A stretch of 34,509 nt of DNA from Spirochaetaceae bacterium (GTDB lineage Bacteria > Spirochaetota > Spirochaetia > DSM-27196 > SKKC01). The DNA lies in the NCBI GenBank assembly GCA_007694005.1, contig RECN01000019.1, forward strand, positions 1 to 34,509. The letters run 5' to 3'. The notes below the pieces were generated by a model, which was given only the letters and a program-made list of their open reading frames with translations, ran no database searches and was not told where the DNA came from. Every line of letters begins with the position of its first letter. Within the stretch, counting starts at the first letter, position 1. Made by a program: the position numbers and the translations under genes. Shown here in pieces: positions 32,580-34,509 of this stretch.

Positions 32580-33893
32580 TCAGATGAACTGGTTGATTAC
32601 CGACTCAAGCCACTCACGTCTGCCTGATTCGTTCGAGATTTCAGGTTTGTCGATGATGTATGACTCGAGTGAGGCAAAATCAGCCTTTCCAGAGACAATT
32701 TCGGCACCGATTCCGGAATCGTAGCTTGCGTAGCGGTTTGTGACGAAGGTATCGATCGTACCGTCCTCGATCATCGCGTGCGCGATCTCAAGCCCTCGTG
32801 CAAAGGTGTCCATAGATGCGATGTGCCCGAGGAAGATATCATCCGGTTTGAAGCTCGCACGGCGCAGCTTTGCGTCAAAGTTCAAGCCACCTGGCGCGAT
32901 TCCACCGTTTTTAAGCACTTCATACATGACCATGACGGCTTCATATATGTTTGTCGGCATCTGGTCTGTGTCCCATCCGATGAGATAGTCCCCCTGGTTT
33001 GCATCCAGACTGCCAAGCAGACCGTTAATACGTGCAAGTCTGACTTCGTGCTGGAAGGTGTGTCCGGCGAGAATGGCGTGGTTCTGTTCGATATTGATGC
33101 GGAAACGGTCGTCGAGGTTATAGCCCCGCAGAAATGCAATTACGTTCGCAACATCGTAGTCATACTGGTGGGTGGTCGGTTCTTTCGGTTTTGGTTCAAT
33201 CAATAATTGACCGTCAAAGCCGATTTTCTTCGCATAGTCGGCGGCCATATGCAGAAACCGGGCCATATTGTCCAGTTCAAGCTTCATATTCGTGTTCAGA
33301 AGCGTGTCATAACCTTCCCTGCCACCCCAGAACACGTAGTTGGCGCCACCGAGTTCCTTGGTCACCTCCATTGCCTTTTTGACCTGTGCGGCAGCATAGG
33401 CGAATACTTCGGCATTCGGGGATGTCGCTGCTCCGTGTACAAACCGGGGATTCGTGAACAGGCATGCGGTGCCCCATAAAAGCTCCGCGTTCGCTTCGCT
33501 CTTGTACTCTTTGAGTACTTTGATGATTTCGTCGAGCTGTTTGTTCGTTTCTCGCAGGGTCTGTCCCTCAGGGGCGATATCCCTGTCATGAAAACAGAAG
33601 AAGGGCAAATCGAGTTTTCCGAGAATCTCGAACGTTGCCCGCATTCGAGCCTTAGCCTGTTCCATGGGATCGGAAATCGACAACCACGGACGCTCGTTCA
33701 CGCCGACGCCAAACGGATCTGCACCTGTACCAGTCAAGGTATGCCAGTAGGCCAGTGAGAACCGGAGATGCTCTTTCATGGTTTTGTCGCCGATCTTCTT
33801 GTCGGGATCATAAAACTTGAATGCAAGCGGATTATCCGACCCCTTACCCTCAAACGGAATCTTGGGAACGTCAGTAAAAAACTCATTTAACAT
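32580..33893 (-). CDS. xylA: Xylose isomerase
   Basis: A 437-aa xylose isomerase interconverting D-xylose and D-xylulose in the cytoplasm with divalent metal. The group II signature is seen: [12 protein letters not shown] with the catalytic His, [30 protein letters not shown] with metal ligands, [19 protein letters not shown], and GSLDANQGD then [11 protein letters not shown] 33893 is chosen because AAGAGG stands at a good distance upstream; GTG 33902 overlaps that spacing. It is the first gene of xylA-xylR-xylB. By eye its base composition is less GC-rich than the genes before 29.7 kb. Assignment is firm. Confidence 0.96.
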   Translation of the reverse strand: MLNEFFTDVPKIPFEGKGSDNPLAFKFYDPDKKIGDKTMKEHLRFSLAYWHTLTGTGADPFGVGVNERPWLSISDPMEQAKARMRATFEILGKLDLPFFCFHDRDIAPEGQTLRETNKQLDEIIKVLKEYKSEANAELLWGTACLFTNPRFVHGAATSPNAEVFAYAAAQVKKAMEVTKELGGANYVFWGGREGYDTLLNTNMKLELDNMARFLHMAADYAKKIGFDGQLLIEPKPKEPTTHQYDYDVANVIAFLRGYNLDDRFRINIEQNHAILAGHTFQHEVRLARINGLLGSLDANQGDYLIGWDTDQMPTNIYEAVMVMYEVLKNGGIAPGGLNFDAKLRRASFKPDDIFLGHIASMDTFARGLEIAHAMIEDGTIDTFVTNRYASYDSGIGAEIVSGKADFASLESYIIDKPEISNESGRREWLESVINQFI

Positions 33894-33926
33894 ATGAAAC
33901 ACCTCTTCTTTTGTTGGTCTGTCTCC

Positions 33927-33958
33927 ATCCTACACCCGAAACCAGACTTTCGAAAGTC
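33927..33958 (-). promoter_or_regulatory. Candidate xylA promoter with operator palindrome
   Basis: GACTTTCGAAAGTC (33945-33958) is a perfect 14-bp palindrome. On the minus strand a possible -10 TAGGAT lies at 33932-33927, so the -35 region (about 33955-33950) falls inside the palindrome. A repressor bound there would block polymerase; the ROK protein of the same operon is the natural candidate. Confidence 0.5.
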
Positions 33959-33996
33959 ATTTTCATAAGTCGGTAGACATTTTTCGGGAGAGGTTA

Positions 33997-34024
33997 GTAG
34001 GAGAGGTAGGAGGAGGTAGGAGAG
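33997..34024 (+). repeat. Short purine-rich tandem repeat (GTAGGAGAG-type, three units)
   Basis: Units GTAGGAGAG, GTAGGAGGAG and GTAGGAGAG follow each other and run into a copy of the 16-bp repeat family. The surrounding 194-base gap (33894-34087) otherwise holds the xylA promoter/operator and the transposase leader. Confidence 0.6.
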
Positions 34025-34034
34025 GGACGGAGGA
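34022..34034 (+). repeat. Repeat half-copy GAGGGACGGAGGA upstream of the Y1 transposase
   Basis: Thirteen matching bases, 53 bases before the transposase start. REP-type repeats characteristically flank their RAYT gene. Confidence 0.75.
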
Positions 34035-34087
34035 CTTTCGCAGCACTGGCAGCAAGCGAACAGTCAAATCTACGCGTATATAAGGGT

Positions 34088-34509
34088 ATGAGAACACCAC
34101 GACAAACCATGCCCGGCGGGCTGTATCACGTAGTAGCCCGAATCAATCGCCAGGAGTTCGCGCTGCGAAACCCCGAAATCAAAGAGATGCTGCTGCTCGT
34201 AATCGCCCGTTCCCGAAAAAAGTACCGTTACGAAATTATAAGCATCTGTGTGATGGACAATCACATACACCTGATGCTGCGAATGGCACAGGACGAATCA
34301 CTCTCGAAGACCATGCAGTGGATCCTCTCGGTATTTGCGATCAAATACAACAAAAGATTGGGGATCCGCGGTCACCTCTGGTACGATCGTTTTAAAAGCC
34401 GGCTCATAAAAACAGTTCAACACTTCACAGCCACGTATCAATACATTATCGATAATCCGGTTCGTGCCGGAATGTGCAGTCAGGCTGATGATTACCCTTA
34501 CGGACCACA
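34088..34509 (+). CDS. REP-associated tyrosine transposase (Y1, HUH family), partial
   Basis: An open frame of 140 codons runs off the window end. It begins MRTPRQTMPGGLYHVVARIN, and the GGLYHV-type start is typical of the TnpA-REP/RAYT branch of IS200/IS605 Y1 transposases. The HUH motif is in MDNHIHLMLRM (H-I-H), and the catalytic Tyr is in the block TYQYIIDNPVRAG, which is the RAYT hallmark. These enzymes cut and join single-stranded DNA at REP hairpins and are usually single-copy, non-mobile genes. AAGGG stands 3 bases before ATG 34088. The neighbouring 16-bp repeat family is its likely substrate. Whether the gene is intact beyond the edge cannot be seen. Confidence 0.85.
   Translation, partial: MRTPRQTMPGGLYHVVARINRQEFALRNPEIKEMLLLVIARSRKKYRYEIISICVMDNHIHLMLRMAQDESLSKTMQWILSVFAIKYNKRLGIRGHLWYDRFKSRLIKTVQHFTATYQYIIDNPVRAGMCSQADDYPYGP

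Noticed and set aside
27663-34034. Possible CRISPR array formed by the repeated 16-mer
   Set aside because: Spacing is irregular, copies are in both orientations and mostly within genes, and no cas gene is present.
1-34509. tRNA, rRNA, riboswitch or phage attachment sites
   Set aside because: I saw no cloverleaf, rRNA segment, recognisable riboswitch core or integrase-flanked duplication; none can be supported by eye.

Overview
The window is a dense, high-GC bacterial chromosome segment with almost no gap longer than 200 bases, so no gene-free stretch over 300 bases exists. The gene mix suggests a free-living, probably pigmented, fermentative or facultative bacterium that handles osmotic stress. 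It includes a CrtI-type carotenoid desaturase, a three-subunit proton-translocating transhydrogenase, a BCCT transporter with a universal stress protein, a two-domain HD-GYP regulator and xylose genes. My best guess is a Spirochaeta-like spirochaete. That is inference from gene content only; there is no rRNA or other marker here to prove it.

Layout. 1-1.8 kb (minus strand): partial rlmE behind a class III PLP decarboxylase. 1.8-7.1 kb (plus): rhomboid protease, an exported protein of unknown function, an SDR oxidoreductase, a lipoprotein GH3 glycosidase and a CrtI-like desaturase. 7.1-10 kb (plus): pntAA-pntAB-pntB, ending in a GC hairpin. 10-11.3 kb (minus): GAF/HD-GYP. 11.4-14.1 kb (plus): nudC, then a GlpA-like flavoprotein translationally coupled to an SdhB/FrdB-like iron-sulfur protein. 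14.2-15.6 kb (minus): a GH63/GH37-type glycosidase. 15.7-22.6 kb (plus): gatC, gatA, a gatB fused to an asparaginase-like domain, an archaeal-type aspS, and a MATE exporter. 22.7-25.8 kb (plus): UspA, BCCT and MgtC-family genes, overlapping one another. 25.9-29.7 kb (plus): a heterodimeric ABC exporter. 29.7-33.9 kb (minus): xylA-xylR(ROK)-xylB. 34.1 kb to the end (plus): a partial Y1 (HUH) transposase of the REP-associated type.

Two systems stand out. The first is the gat/aspS operon. GatB continues in frame into an asparaginase I/GatD-like domain in which the nucleophilic Thr is Ala and the catalytic Lys is absent. The next gene is an archaeal-genre AspRS carrying the His and Pro expected of a nondiscriminating enzyme. 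Together these look like a tRNA-dependent Asn-tRNA(Asn) pathway with a pseudo-asparaginase module attached to the amidotransferase, reminiscent of archaeal GatDE.

The second is a 16-bp repeat family with consensus GAGGGACGGAGGATTG. Eleven copies or half-copies are present, ten of them in the last 7 kb next to the Y1 transposase. One pair forms a perfect 16-bp inverted repeat between convergent genes. Seven others lie inside coding sequence in several different reading frames, and one supplies the Shine-Dalgarno sequence of the second ABC gene. This resembles a REP/REPIN-RAYT system, but the placement inside genes also recalls DNA-uptake sequences.

Several transcription units also appear to have promoters whose -10 box ends only 6-10 bases before the start codon, suggesting leaderless or nearly leaderless mRNAs.
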